64,000 nt of DNA from Sipunculus nudus (taxonomy: Eukaryota > Annelida > Sipuncula > Golfingiida > Sipunculidae). The notes below the pieces were generated by a model that was not told the origin of the DNA, did no database searches, and saw only the letters and a program-made list of their open reading frames with translations. Every line of letters begins with the position of its first letter. Position 1 is the first letter of the stretch. This document shows, piece by piece, positions 35,155 to 48,400 of the stretch. A program made the position numbers and the translations under genes. The stretch spans positions 33,485,339 to 33,549,338 of the forward strand of contig CM049316.1 in the NCBI GenBank assembly GCA_026874595.1, read 5' to 3'.

Positions 35155-35954
35155 GTAAGGTTAAGACTAAGCTTCCGAAATTCAAAACACATGTTTATAC
35201 ACACCGTTTATTGGTTTATTGGTATATTGGTTTACATTTGAATGTAAACATAAACATAGAATTTGTAAGAAGAACTTTGTCGAAAATTTTATCTGGAAAT
35301 TAATATATGTTAACGACTATATATTTCATGTTGCCGCTGTAGATGTAGCGTTCCGATGCTTTACAAATAATAAACAAAAAGTTTTTTGACCTTGCACATA
35401 TGAAACACATGTTTGGTCATACAAATATGTACGGACTCAGGGACCGAAACAAGGAGCCAATGGCTATTTTTTTTCCTTTGAAAATTTACTGGTAGAAACA
35501 TGATACATGTACGTGAATTTTTTCCAGCTTACAGAATGGATATAAGCATGTGCGACAATTTTGAGAGATGTGTATATGATCAAAACAAAGATTAATCCAT
35601 TTTATATGATACATATATTAACACATGTAATGATGCCTTTGAGGGATTATAGCAAAAATTAGTGCATTTATACAGAGGACTGGGTACCCATTCGAAAAAT
35701 TATTAAAACGAATCGTGAACACGGGATCAGCGATTCCGAAAACGCTTTGTTTTAGCGAGGCCTGTCTTCGAACATAATGTATATACTCAAAAACATTTTT
35801 TTGTGGTTTACACACAATTTACTATGGCTGCACAATATATCGGTATATCGCAACACGGTAATTCGCATACATATTGCGTATCGTTATTTTTCAATATTTT
35901 CTCAAACGTGCATTAAAAGGACTTTTTGATAGTAATGTTAATAATAATAATAAT

Positions 35955-36017
<63 letters not shown>

Positions 36018-36615
36018 TAATATTGTCATATGTCTTGTTTGGAATCAACTGATTTGCATTAATGTAAATTCAATACTATGAAAATATCGCAATACGCTGC
36101 CAGATATCACAATATATATTGCTATACGAAATTTGTAGGCGATACCCAGCCCTACAGTTTATATTTCCAGGTTAGCGGGAAGTACATGGAGAAAAATTCC
36201 AAGATTGAAGAAGCTGTGACAGAACTTGGTGACAGCTTCTCAAAATGCGTCTCACTAAATTTTGGCCTGGATTTGAACATTTGTCCCTTCCTGCGGTGTC
36301 TTCCGGTTGAGAGCACGAGGACGCTGCGTCGGGCCAAAGCTGCACAGGAGGCGTCCGTCGGTGCCATGCTTCATGAAGCGCGGGTAGGTATCAGTTAAAT
36401 AAGCACTTAAAATCATTTTCTTTCACGATCGAGTAAATTCCGCTTACACCAATATTTTGATGATATATTATGAGGTTGCAGTGTTAGCAGGGGCGTAACT
36501 ATAGGGGGATGGGGGTAAATATCACCCCAACTTTTTGTCAAGGGGGAGGGGAATGGTCAATGTAATCACCCCCCCCCAACAGAGAATAATAATTACATAT
36601 TGCAAATAGAATATA

Positions 36616-36667
<52 letters not shown>

Positions 36668-38220
36668 TTTGTGAGGTGTGTTTGCCTGTCATCTTCTCCC
36701 CCAGCCTGGGAGATAAATTGAGTGTTAGCGTTAATATAACAGTGCAGTTAAAATAAACATTAACCACAAAACTCATGGCGAATACGGGATGAAGTATGAA
36801 TGCTATTTAGGACTATTTTATGGGCCTGGACGGTTGAGGGGTGAAACACTCTGCCTCTACAAGTTTGATCCCCGTCGTGGGTAAAATAGTAGGTTGTGGT
36901 AGCCCGTCCAAGGTAGATGGTCTCCTTCACTTCCAGACACTATCAAACGTCACCACCAGAGCCGTAGAGAGTTCCTTGATTAGTTATAATAACTATTTTA
37001 CAATCCAGGTTAAGTAAATAATGTTTTGATTTATATCTACATACCCAGGTTTCTTTGACTAAAATCCAGGCAGAACAATGAATTTTTAAGGTTCTTATTG
37101 TTTCACACAATAAAGTCCTCCACGATGAAGATTTAAGTAGGAAACTTTTTCTCGTGCCTGAACTCTGTTCTCATTCATATCATCATTGGCATATACACAG
37201 TTAAAGCCATCAATAATGGTATTTTGACACAGAATATTGAAAAATTCGAAAATGTTTAGCAAAAGATGGCCAAACCAAATCTATATATCAAAGCAATTTA
37301 ATTTATAAGTAGGTCTTAATATACACAAATAAAAAATTTAACAGTCAAGTCAACATTAATATTGGGGGGGGGGGGGGTTACGGGGTTACGGATTGGTATT
37401 TAACATTCCTCTTATTGGCACACATTATCTTGTTTTTTTTCAGTGTTTCCCTATTATATGCATTGTTTTAAAAGCTTAACTTTCTCCTTGATCAGGAGTA
37501 GTGTTTCTTTTAATGACAATAAATCTCTCGACGTGTACCCCCCCCCCCCTCCCCCCCTTCCCCTCCCCTTCCTAATATCCTGGATCAGCCCCTGATGATC
37601 ATATCCATTTTCATAATCATACGGATGTGGTGAAGAAAAAAGCCGTCCCTTGTTAAGTTGTATGTTATATCACATAAACGGCCACATTGTTATCACTGGC
37701 CTAGTAGTATATGATTCCCACAGATAAGGCTGTTTTCACATAAAATTATGACACAGAAGTAGTTATCAGATTGGCTGCGGTATATCATGTTTCATGTCGT
37801 CTAAAGCTTGGTTTCCTGCCTGCAATAAGCTGGGAACCACGATGGCTTACTTCGAAGCATCCCTATAATATAACTCCCCATAATATATCATTAAATGGTA
37901 ACAATAATGTGGCATAATACAACATCACTGCTTCGGGTGGGGGGGGGGGGGCTCAAAATAAAGATTTTTTAATCAGTGAGGAATGGCTTATCCCTTTTTT
38001 CAAAATACATTTTCGATAAGCATAACATATGATCAGGGTACAATATGATTGTAACAGAGTTGTTTTGTTAACAAAGTAACAATTATTTTTGTAAGTTTTA
38101 TAAGCAGACTTAAGAGCCCAGTGAACATTATTTTAGTCAGATAAGAAGGGACATGATAGTATTGATGCATAAAAATGCCTCTGTGATGACAAGCCCAGAT
38201 GGCAAATTAAATAAAATACA

Positions 38221-38258
<38 letters not shown>

Positions 38259-41200
38259 TAAAATTTTAAATTTTCCATTAAAATGAGTTGGATATAATGC
38301 ATGACAAGAATGTGACACATTTAGTTTAATTGAACAGTTAGGCTTTTCCTGTTACATATTCATTAGCTAAAGCTTCATTTTCTAATACGCCTTTACGAGG
38401 TTTACAAGGGTTACTTATTGTCGATAGAGTATATCCCATGAGGCAGCAGAGAGATATATAAGTAATTGACATATGTAAACCACTCCTTCACGGTTAAGGG
38501 TCATCTCTCTGCATTAAAAATTAAAAATTGTTTAAAACCAGTATTGTACAGTTATGGCTATAACGGAGTATCTAAATGAGGAGTCCCGTATTCAGTTAAA
38601 ATGACCATAATAATTTTAATATTAATGCATGTTGGGGCGGATACAGGGTCTGATTAACGGGTTATCAACACCTTAGCACAGGAAAACAAGTGTCCCCTCA
38701 CACATAGCTCTCATATTGAAAAATAGCGGAGACATCGATAAATCGATGCGAGACGCAGAATCCGGCTCTGCTCTCGGTATGAAGCGTATATTATTTTATT
38801 TACCAATTTTTTAGGTCGAAAATGACTGGGCGCGGCCCCGTTTAATTCCACAGTTGGCATATTGGTAAACTATAAGTCTGTAAGTGGGATCCGGAATACA
38901 TATTCTAGAATTCAAAGGGTTAAAATAAAAATTGTACTTCCTTTTTCACTCTCCAGGTGGCAACAGGGTAAGGGTCTTTAATTTCGTTCTGACTGATTTC
39001 GGTCTTGCTCAGATTACTTCTATCGGACCTTATTTTCTTTAGTAGACTGTAGATACATTTTCTGAAGGAAGAATGTTGAAATAGCACAAATAGACATATT
39101 GTTTTCATAAAGCCTAAGAAAAATATGATGCTTACTAGTTGTTATGTTTTTGGGAAACAAAAACATTGTGTAGAATATAAACGTTTATTAACAACAGACC
39201 GGCAACATGTAGTGTAAATATGTGTATGTTCGCGCAAGGGCGTCCCATACTGACTCACACAGTGTTAATTGCGCCGTCTGGAACCCATATATATGCTCTT
39301 AGCTTTTAACTCATAACTCACTTATATGACACTTACATAATGAATATTTATAGCACGACTTTGACCCAGAAAAACCTCCGAGAGGATTCGCAGACAAATT
39401 GTTGAAATTACATACGGTGCACGCAGAGGATCCTGGGAAGGTTGATCTCACAGACATCCACATCAAGGGCGCCATGCTTGACTTGTTCTTTGGAGGTAGG
39501 AATGACTGTGTATTCTGTTTGTCTGTGCATTCCTTTATCATGTTTTATTTAAAGTAGATGTCCTTTTAATTTTCGGGAAATATAAGGTATTGTATTCTAT
39601 ACAGAAATTGCTCTTAGGTTAGAAAGAAAGAAAACGCTGTCGCGTTAAAAGTTACAGTGCAACTCGGTTGTGATGTTCTTTTCTTCTTCTGTCTTAGCTG
39701 GGAAGGTATGCGTTCATCCCCTGTCGCGCGTGTGTGTATGTGTTTTTTGACGACATAACACACTCAGTCTTGAACAAAATCTCAAGTAATCTTTCAGGGT
39801 GGTTGGGAAAGGGGCTTATGAAGAATCAATTAGATTTTGGTTTGGATCTAGCGCATGAGGCGGTTTCAGGAATGTCATCAAGGAATATTCACAAATATAC
39901 CTTCACTTATGCACGAATGAACCTGCGATTATGGGCCGAATACGTGAATGCGCATATGGTTTTTGGAGCGTCCTACAATACGAACCCCCACATGGCGAAG
40001 ACCTGTATTCCTTAGAATGCAGATTTTTAGTTAACAGATATAACGCTCGGTCACATATAATATATTATAGCAAAAAGACAAGGATTATGTGCCACACCAA
40101 AATCTAACTGATTCTTAATCGGGCAAATTCCGAAATACCCTGAAATGATCATGGGGTTTTGTTCATGTTTGCCTCAGTTGTGTTGTGAACAATCACACAC
40201 ATACACACGCGGACGAGAATACCCTCCTGGCAGAGGCAATCATAGACAGTAATACTGAAACTACCAAGCTTGTACTCCCAAGGTGAACACTTTTGTTTAA
40301 AGCCTAAATTCGGATAAACACATCTGAATGCAACATATGTGTTCGTGCATTGAACATGCCCTGTCTCTAAATGACGCTGGTCCGAGGTCTCAAAGGAACA
40401 CATCATAAGTGATTCACAGGTAACCTTAATTCCAAAACACCGCAGGATCGGGGTACTGTAAACTAAAATCCAGTCTAGGGGCGGGTCAAGGATTTGGAAA
40501 GGGGAGGGTCTAACTAAGGATACTGAAAATAAAACATAAACCAAGGTCCTCTGGTCCGGAAAGGAGTAATCCAGGTCGCAAAATTGGGTTAAAAACACTA
40601 AAAAAATGAAGTTTCGGCTCAAAAAGGAGGGGGGGGGGGGGGGGGCGACTCTATAGAGTCGGATCCTGGTAGTCCAATCCCTTAAGTCCACTTTTTTATC
40701 CTTTGAATTGTTATCAGTTACATTTTGAGGAACAAAATGATTAAATAGGACAGAACTTTAATTGGTCTTATTTCTAACGCGAAAAATAAACATCCATCTT
40801 AAACTGCGTTTACCGGGCGCGATGTATGCGACTAGCGGTATGCGAAACAGATTTTTCTTTCGCTCTGGTTTTTATCATAATCCGTTTATCAGACCAGCGG
40901 TATGCGGTATGAGACACGAGGTTAGATAGAATTTAAGGGGAGAGTTGGATCCGCATACCGCTAGGCAGTAAAGCGCCCATGGGCTCTGGTTACCATATGG
41001 ATGAACTACAGATGCAGCGCGACCTAGCGGGATTCGACATTATCGGGCCCATATCGCAGTGTTTTACCGTCCGCCAAGTAAATTCTCCATGCTATTTTAC
41101 ATCGCATTCCGCATACCGCGTACTGCTGCCGCACTCCGCAAATCGCATACGGCGCGCCCGGTGAACGCAACTTTACACATGAATTAAGAAACAGATTTAT

Positions 41201-43780
41201 TTAAAAATATGAGACACAGTGTACACTTTACAACATATAAGCCTCACCTATGATAGTCAAGGTCGTTGGTAACGTGCCAAAAATAAAAATTCAGTTGAAA
41301 GCTGCATGCTGTTTGGATAATATCATGTAAATTCTTTAAAAAATTACGGTCCAAAATAACTATACCCTTAAACAGAAGCAAATACATGATGGACTTCAAC
41401 CTGAATGGGAAACTCCTAGGGCCATAGCAATAATCATTATCACCGCTTTATTTTCAGGCGTTCTTACGATCACCTCTCCCGTCAAAACACTGATGCTGGT
41501 CTGTTTAAAACACCCATCGGTGCTCAACAAGATTCAGGCCGAAATACATGACGTCATAGGTGAGGACGAGGCTCCCTCTCTTCGTCAAAAGGCTGACATG
41601 CCGTACGTGAGCGCGGTTATTCTGGAAATACTGAGACTGGTAACCCCAGTCAATATGACACCACGTGAAACTGTCAAAGATACCACGGTTAAAGGCTTCC
41701 ATGTCCCCAGAGGCACCATGGTAAGTTGTATGCTAAAGTATATAAGACAATATTTATAGGCTTATATGGATTGATGGGTTATTCTTAACTCGATATTTAG
41801 GTCCATATGTATGAGATCTGCTCGTTTTAGGCTCCCAGAAGTAAAATGACAATCATCAAGAATTTTTAATTTTTTTTTCCGGGGGGGGGGGGGGGGAATG
41901 TACAGTTGAAATTGACAAATAAAACCTTTATTACAAAATAAACATTTGTTGTTTGGTCTTCTTAATCAAAGAAAAATAGATCCTTTTTCAAAAGGGGTAT
42001 GTTAAATAAAAAGTTTTAATTATTTTTAAATATATATTTAATTTTTTTTATTTCTCAGCAAGTATATGTCAGTTTTCCTTCAAAAAAAGGTGTGTGTTTT
42101 TATATCAAAAGCGTTCAAGGAAATATTTCATAAATTCATAGTGTTTTTTGAAAAATTAAACATATTTTTTTTATTGTTTTCTCTAATGATATCGAATTTA
42201 AATCTGATAAACTCATATTAAAAAATCTAAAGGACAGTTTTGAATTTCATACTCAGAGTAACACATATGCATAATTTTAAATAATAAATTCTCCCCAGAA
42301 ATAAACAATTTAATTTTCATATTAAGTTTAAAACGTCTTATTGAAGAAATCCCTTTTTGTAAAAAAAAATTTTTTTTTGATTACGTCTGTAATCAAGGTT
42401 TTACTTTTTAATTTCCATTTTTTAATTTCCACTTTTTAATTTCCACTGTGAATTATAATGCAAAATATTACATTTAGGCCTGCCATGGTTTCCTAGACAC
42501 CCTTAAAAGAACATCAAAATGTACATTAACATGATTGTATTATCTAACGCTGTTAGTTTATTGTTCTTGCATAAATGTTTCTCAGCAAAATCATCTTGGT
42601 ACACGGACGCACGCTCTCCATTTATCCATTTTAAGGTTTTAATGCTTATTTTGTGTTCGTAAACACAGTCCATATGTGTCTGTTTACCATAACAATACTG
42701 CGTGCTGAGAGGTCTAAAGCAAGATATATGAAAGTAGAAACACTAAAGAATGACATATTCGAAGCTTGAAAAGCCTGATTTGGGAAAGTGGCCAGTACGG
42801 CCATCAGGTGGTGTACAGACTCTTTATATGTTTGGTTCCACGGATCGCGACCGTTGCTGGGTTTTTCCATTTGTGTACAGAAGAAGCAAACAGTTTTAGT
42901 GCAACATATTGGCGTAATATTCGAAGGGGAAAGCTCTATACTTTAATATATTTAACATGCCTGGTAAGTAAATGGATACAGTTAAACAACTTGTCACTCT
43001 GCCTGAAGACATATCGTTGAAAGTGAAACTCTCATGTCATATGGTCTGTAATATATGTAGGTTATCCTTGATGTGCTGGGTGCCAATCATGACGAGGTTG
43101 ACTGGCCTGCCCCCTGGGAGTTCAAGCCGGAACGATTTTTAGACGACGATGGCAAGCTTGTACCGGAGGACCATCCTGCGAGAAAGAGGCAAGTTAATGA
43201 TATTTATTTGGGATATATTTTTTTACATATTTTATTTTATTATTCTGCTCTACACTTCGAAGAAATAACCATTTTTGTATTCACTTGAGTATTATTATTT
43301 ATGATTATAGTATTGTTTCTTAAGAATTGTATATAATTATCTTACAATAACATAAGATCCCGGCTCAAAAAGTTTTGTCTCTAAAAAAAGTAATGACTAT
43401 ATATATATGATTCATTCTCAATCCATGTCATGTTTTATTTTAACGACTTACAATAAAGACAACCTTTAAATGTTAAAATATTCTCATAAAAAAGGTACTG
43501 CATATTTAAATACAATGTATAACGAAAATATTTATAAAAATTGGTTTACATATTTTGTTTCAGACTGATGTTCTTTGGAGCAGGCTGTAGAAAATGTCCA
43601 AGTGCAGAGTTCGCCCCAGAGGTGATATTTCTGTTCATCACGACAATTTGGCAGAAATTCTCCTTCTCTGTCCAATCAGAAGACGAAATCCCGTCATGTG
43701 ACCCACGTGACTTTCCCCCGTTCCCTGCAGTGCATCCAAAAGACGTGAAACTGCGCTTAGATTGGAGGAAAAAAGATTGA
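34669..43780 (+). CDS. Cytochrome P450, CYP2-clan (CYP17/CYP1-like), gene 2, six exons
   Basis: Joining 34669-35154, 36171-36383, 39354-39495, 41458-41720, 43061-43188 and 43564-43780 gives an uninterrupted 482-aa protein collinear with gene 1, with the same intron phases 0,0,1,0,2. Intron 5 is GC-AG (GCAAGT). Landmarks: hinge PDPPAVPGWFILGN, C-helix W103xxxR107, I-helix FFGGVLTI (278-285), ExxR Glu337/Arg340, PERF 391-394, heme loop FGAGCRKCPS (415-424) with ligand Cys422. As in gene 1, the N-terminal anchor is absent and Leu283 replaces the acidic I-helix residue. In addition Ser424 replaces the Gly two residues after the ligand, and Ile285 the second I-helix Thr. It is a tandem duplicate of gene 1, head to tail, about 19.7 kb downstream. 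It appears intact; altered chemistry is possible. Confidence 0.85.
35947..36014. repeat. (TA)n microsatellite, gene 2 intron 1
   Basis: An AAT run passing into a long TA run, about 155 bp upstream of exon 2. Confidence 0.9.
36171..36383 (+). CDS. P450 gene 2, exon 2
   Basis: Encodes residues 163-233 (VSGKYMEKNSK to MLHEAR). Acceptor ATTTCCAG, donor CGG|GTAGGT. Contains LPVESTRTLRRA, nearly identical to the gene 1 segment. Confidence 0.85.
36617..36664. repeat. (TA)n microsatellite, gene 2 intron 2
   Basis: Pure TA run in intron 2, following a poly-C/poly-G-rich segment. Confidence 0.9.
36826..36885 (+). repeat. tRNA-SINE-like head, gene 2 intron 2
   Basis: GGTTGAGGGGTGAAACACTC followed by AGTTTGATCCCCG resembles weak A and B boxes of a tRNA-derived SINE. 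There is no cloverleaf complete enough to call a tRNA gene, and the tail is undefined. Confidence 0.35.
38222..38256. repeat. (TA)n microsatellite, gene 2 intron 2
   Basis: TA run in intron 2; poly-G (about 37363) and poly-C (about 37540) tracts occur in the same intron. Confidence 0.85.
39354..39495 (+). CDS. P450 gene 2, exon 3
   Basis: Encodes residues 234-280 (HDFDPEKPPRGFAD to DLFFG). Acceptor ATTTATAG, donor GGAG|GTAGGA, phase 1. The final Gly is completed by exon 4. Confidence 0.85.
40801..41174. mobile_element. Inverted-repeat element rich in GCATACCGC, gene 2 intron 3
   Basis: The left end AAACTGCGTTTACCGGGCGC and the right end (complement AAAGTTGCGTTCACCGGGCG) form terminal inverted repeats. 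Inside, GCGGTATGCG / CGCATACCGC motifs recur in both directions. It is about 374 bp, without coding potential, and looks like a GC-rich MITE. The target duplication is unclear. Confidence 0.6.
41458..41720 (+). CDS. P450 gene 2, exon 4
   Basis: Encodes residues 282-368: the I-helix remainder VLTITSPVK, helix J (KIQAEIHDVIGEDEAPSL), ExxR in LEILR, ending VPRGTM. Acceptor TTTTCAG, donor ATG|GTAAGT. The 263-nt length equals gene 1 exon 4. Confidence 0.9.
43061..43188 (+). CDS. P450 gene 2, exon 5 (GC donor)
   Basis: Encodes residues 369-410 and two bases of Arg411, including WEFKPERFL. The donor AAGAG|GCAAGT is dictated by frame, matching gene 1. The 128-nt length is identical to the paralogue. 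Confidence 0.85.
43564..43780 (+). CDS. P450 gene 2, exon 6 with variant heme loop
   Basis: Encodes residues 411-482. FGAGCRKCPS keeps FxxGxRxC but ends in Ser rather than Gly. The tail PAVHPKDVKLRLDW matches gene 1. Stop TGA at 43778-43780. Confidence 0.9.
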
Positions 43781-44154
43781 AAATTCCACATGGCTTAAAT
43801 ATTCCTTTTTTTCCCACCATGTCCATATACATGTATCATTTATGACGGTGATGCCACTTGACATTTGTCACGAAACTTTTTTGTTGCCATGATTTAAAAT
43901 TGACCGTTTTTGTCTTGAATTTTCGAGAACGATGTCCGTTGGGGAACAACCCATCGGGAACGATATCAATAATGGTACGTCAGTTATAAGTGGTGTGTTT
44001 TATAAATATTACCCCATAAATATTGAGCTGTTAGACATTCAATCGCGAAGGGGCTATCCTAGCGCACTCTATCAGACACAACTCCTATCGTGTATCAAGC
44101 AGGGGAAATCGCTCTATAAAAAATCTAGATGTCATGTCACAAGACAAATGTCAG

Positions 44155-44160
44155 AATAAA
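44155..44160 (+). terminator. Candidate poly(A) signal, P450 gene 2
   Basis: AATAAA, 375 nt after the gene 2 stop. Another AATAAA lies at 44597-44602; either could end the 3' UTR. Confidence 0.45.
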
Positions 44161-44609
44161 AGGGTATTCCGTAAGATGTAATAATCCTTAGAAGAATTGT
44201 TAGACACAATTTGAAGGCTTATTTTATGGTCAAGAATTTTTTTTGCTTCCCTATTTAAATTTTAAAGTTTAAATTGTCCAAAAGATAGGGTATTAATGAT
44301 AAGGCATAATGATTCTGGTCTGTTAGGTTAACCGTTGTTTAACCTAGAGACCAGATTTATATATGGTTATGAAAGTCCTTAGACTACTATGCCCCAATCG
44401 TAAATTACCGTCAATACAGTTTTAAAGGTTTCCAGTGTTAATTTACATATACATGTACGTTTTAGTTTGATTTATGCATACCTATCCCTAAACAGCGGAT
44501 TGTAGGTACTTCACAGTCCAGTCTTTGTCTTCATAATATGGTTACAAATTTTAAAGTTTTTTGTCTCGAAGCTTCATTGACGTTTTCAATTTTGAAAATA
44601 AAATGGTGT

Positions 44610-46482
44610 TAAATATGTTGTGTTAAATCTAAATGTTACTTCAGTATCAGGCCGCGAACTATTTGTCGAAATGAATTCAGGATCTGTATATGTCATAAGG
44701 GCTTCTGCCAGAAGTCCTGGCTGGAAAACATATGGTTTTTCAGAGCTCTGAGGGCTGTCATCTCGCAGATGAATGGTGGTATAATAGTCCTTACCCGCTA
44801 TCAGTCACCATTTTATCGTCCTCGACATTAGCGGCAGCCCTCCACCCAAACATCGATAATTAGGTTCTGGAGACGTTGGGGTTGCAGAAAAAGCTATAAG
44901 TTTCGGATCAATTTTAAGTTAAAGAAGATAGATCTAATTGGGTAATCATTTACTAATATACGAAGCTGTCACGAAACGCTTGAGATCAAAGAAATAATCC
45001 CTTTGCCATACCCTTTTGGGCCCCATGTGCTCAACTGCCCAAATAATGCACGGGTGTGTTATGTGTGTGCGTCGGACGCAAGTTTGTATGCGTCATGGTT
45101 AATACAAACCCATTTGAAAACGGCGAAAATAGCCGTTGAAAATGACGACGTATTATACCGAAGTCACATATCCTATTGCAACAACAGGTTTTAAAATAGC
45201 GTTCAGGTTGAACTTTCATGACTAATATTTCAGATGCAAGGTTATAGGGTATATGAACTAAATAAGCTAAAAAAAAACAAACAAACACGCACGTTATGGG
45301 TACAGCTGATTTTTCTGCAACTAGAAAATGTTTTTGTAAGTAGACGTACTCTCCAATCCTTTTTTCTGTTATTTTCACAATTTTTAGAAGAAAAGTTACC
45401 ACATCCCGTATCAAGGATAACGAATTATCACATTTCAAGTAAACTTGAGACACATTTTTATGACGTAATTATTGATAACAAAAGGTCTCTTTCATCACAA
45501 ATGTAGCGATATATCACTCCAGTTAACAAATCCTCTCGGAAACGGTGTGCAAGACTGCCATAGACTTACAACCAACGCATATTAACCCACGCTACGGCAT
45601 ACGAATAATAAATGGTCCATAATAGCCCAAAGCATCAGTCTGTACTACTATAACTACAAAACTGTACTTAGTCTTTTTCTGCATGATTATATATTGAGAT
45701 ACCTCTGCTCTTAATAAAAATAAATAAACACGGAAATAGTGTGGAATACTGTACTGGTGGCAGTTGAACGTAACGATCGCTTTTTTTATGAAAACTGGTG
45801 CTAAGAATATAGTTTAAAAAAGATATTTTGCACCATCATACTCCGTATTTAAGTATATATTCAATCGCAGTACAAATAAAACACGACTCTTTAAAGTTTA
45901 TATATGCAACACTTCCAACCAGCCAAAGTTTGTCTGCGATCCTTCGAACAGTTGATCATTTGTGACTGGTCCCATGACTCCCAGGAATAGTCCGTTTATT
46001 CGGAAAAGGATTTTCGTCGCGAACCCATCTGCCCTTTTGTAGACCATTATTTCTCTTAAATTCTTAATATCTGCCACCAACCTGTATGCGACCCCATCAT
46101 AGAATCTTCACATTGCCTCAATTAATAATACAACTGAAAGGTGGCAGCACAAGAAGGAAATATTGTTACCGTGTCGAGCGCCAGATGTCGCCATCTCACA
46201 GGTCCAGGAATCCACTGAGTTGGATCGTGAAGCAGCTCCCGTGGCCTATGTTAAATAATTTTGAAGTGCCGCATGCTGAGATAATGTGCCTTCCTCTCTT
46301 TGATCACCATTCCCCTGTAGGATTTATTTTGTCCAAGGATAGAATACAGCCACACCTAAATTTAGTTGTTTATCACAAGAATAGCCAAAAGATCTGTCCA
46401 AATTTAGAGTGATCATCATTTATATGCCAAAACGTGATCATACTGCCAGTCTTTGGGATAAGCGTGTCACTTAAGATACCTA
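44610..46482. other. Intergenic stretch with no recognised gene
   Basis: Two minus-strand frames (45031-45453; about 45898-46100) are open but carry no recognisable motif. The second lacks an ATG at its start. I see no convincing exon. Confidence 0.5.
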
Positions 46483-47729
46483 CACTCTAAATAATGACGT
46501 TTCACAGATGTTTTACATGATGTTAAGCATGTTTTGTATGCAAACATGTTTCAATTTTAAACATGTTTCAAAATATGTTTCACCGTTTTTTACCAAATTT
46601 GGTCCATTGAAATATCATGCTATGTCGTTACATGTGTGAAACATATGTAACACATGTTTTAAGACATGTCTCGCGCGGGCAATTACATTTTACTTGTTTT
46701 AATCGCCGTTATTTTTTGCCACTGATCACATGACCGGATATTCCCCCAATTCATATGAAAAACGGATTGCCAGTGATCGCGTGAAAGATGAAAACTTCCG
46801 AGAAAACGGAACGTGATTTTGAGCAATTACTAGGTCCACCTTTGATGATATTCAGTCTTGGGCGCAGAGAAGGTTTCCTGTAGCGACCCAAAATATAATT
46901 TGCCAGAAATTAAAAGGTGAGTCAAAAGTTTGTGAACAGTATATATATTCATAATATCGATCATAGAGATACAAATATTCATGCTTTATTAGTGTAAAGG
47001 GGGGGGGGGGGACTTTCTTGACCCCTTGGAACCCCCAACCCCACAATGCCGTGCCCCTGAATATAAGACTTTCCAGTGCACTTATTCCATGTGAGTCCAG
47101 AACACAAGTAAGTAGTAGTGTCAATTTATCTTCGGGGGGGGGGGGGGGGGGGTTGACTCCCCCCCCCCTCATATTGACGCCCCTGCAAGTAAGTACATTT
47201 AAGACAGGGCAATCAAGCAAGCAGAAATTTTAATGACTGTAGCAGTCTTTGAAATTTTGAGTGTTTTTTTTATATAAAAAAAATAATTTAAAATAGACAT
47301 GTTTTTATATTTTTTAAAGTAAAACAATTGGTCATTAGCAGCTTTTTATTAGAAACTACTGTACAAAATTCAGTTTGGTTCGGCATAACCATGACCCATC
47401 TTTGGGTGCATTGTGGACCCAAGTTTACATGTATAGGCTGCTGAGTAGGTAAGATATTTATTTATCAAATGTGATGCAAGAAGTAGGCTGTGCAAAGATA
47501 ATTTTGTTAAATTTTTCAAGGCAGTTTTACTGAAACCTTGAATTTGAAGATGAATAAGGAAGACACAAGTAATTTGTTATCAAAATGATTAAACTAGCAA
47601 ATTCAATACCTGTAATAATGTGCTAAATCATATTTGTGTAGATTAAAATCTGCAGCATGTTAAAAAATTACCTCATGGGCACATCATAAACAAAATGGTA
47701 ATTTATGCATCTTATCAATGCTGAATGTG

Positions 47730-48400
47730 TGCACATGGGTGGTGATGGTGGAATAGGTTCCAGAGTAACAAGACCGGATGTGTGAATGGAGTCCAGGGTA
47801 CCAATGCTTGATGTGTGGTGCTTGTGGATTTTGGTCAAGGGTACCAAGGCTGGGTGTGTGTACACTGGTGTTGGTGGAACTTGGTTGAGAGTACCAAGTC
47901 TGGATGTGTGAATACATGACTGGTGGTGAACTTAGGTCCAGGGTACCAAGGCTGGATGAATGTACATGGGTGTTGGTGGAATGGGGTTCAGGGTACCAAG
48001 AATGGATGTGTGCACATTTGTAGTGTTTGGGGAATAGGGTCCAGGGTACCAGTGCTGTATGCATGCATATGGGTGGTGCTTGTGGAATAGGGTTCAGGAT
48101 ACTAAGTCTGGATGGTTGAAAACATGACTGGTGGTGGTACCAAGGCTGGTTGTGTGCACACGGTGTTGATGGAACTGGGTCTAGGGTATCAAGGTTGGAT
48201 GTGTGTACATGGGTGTTGGTGGAATGGAGTCCAGGGTACCAAGGCTGGATGTGTGTACATGGGTGTTGGTGGTGGGACTGCATTGGATACCCAGGCTGGG
48301 TGGGTAAATATTGGTGGTGGGATCGTTTCCAGGGTACCAAGGTTGGATGTGGGTATATTGGTGGTAATGGTGGTAGAGTGGTTCCAGTTTTCCCATGTTA
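47730..48400. repeat. ~51-bp minisatellite in left arm
   Basis: About 13 units, roughly GTCCAGGGTACCAAGGCTGG then ATGTGTGTACATGGGTGTTG then GTGGAATGG. Because the unit is near a multiple of three, all units can be read through in frame (a 218-codon frame of 17-residue repeats on the minus strand). I treat this frame as a by-product. Confidence 0.85.

Noticed and set aside
36826-36960. Genuine tRNA gene
   Set aside because: A/B-box-like segments are present but no full cloverleaf or acceptor-stem pairing could be made; SINE-like origin is likelier.
45031-45453. 140-codon minus-strand frame
   Set aside because: Composition looks random (runs of His/Thr from TG repeats), with no family motif and no flanking splice or poly(A) signals that fit.
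47684-48340. 218-codon His/Tyr/Pro repeat frame as a gene
   Set aside because: It is a minisatellite translation inside an inverted-repeat element, with a mirror copy at 52130-52786; no domain, no splice context and no promoter evidence.
47730-48400. CRISPR-like regularly spaced repeats
   Set aside because: Units are contiguous and degenerate over their full length with no unique spacers, in a eukaryotic intergenic region.
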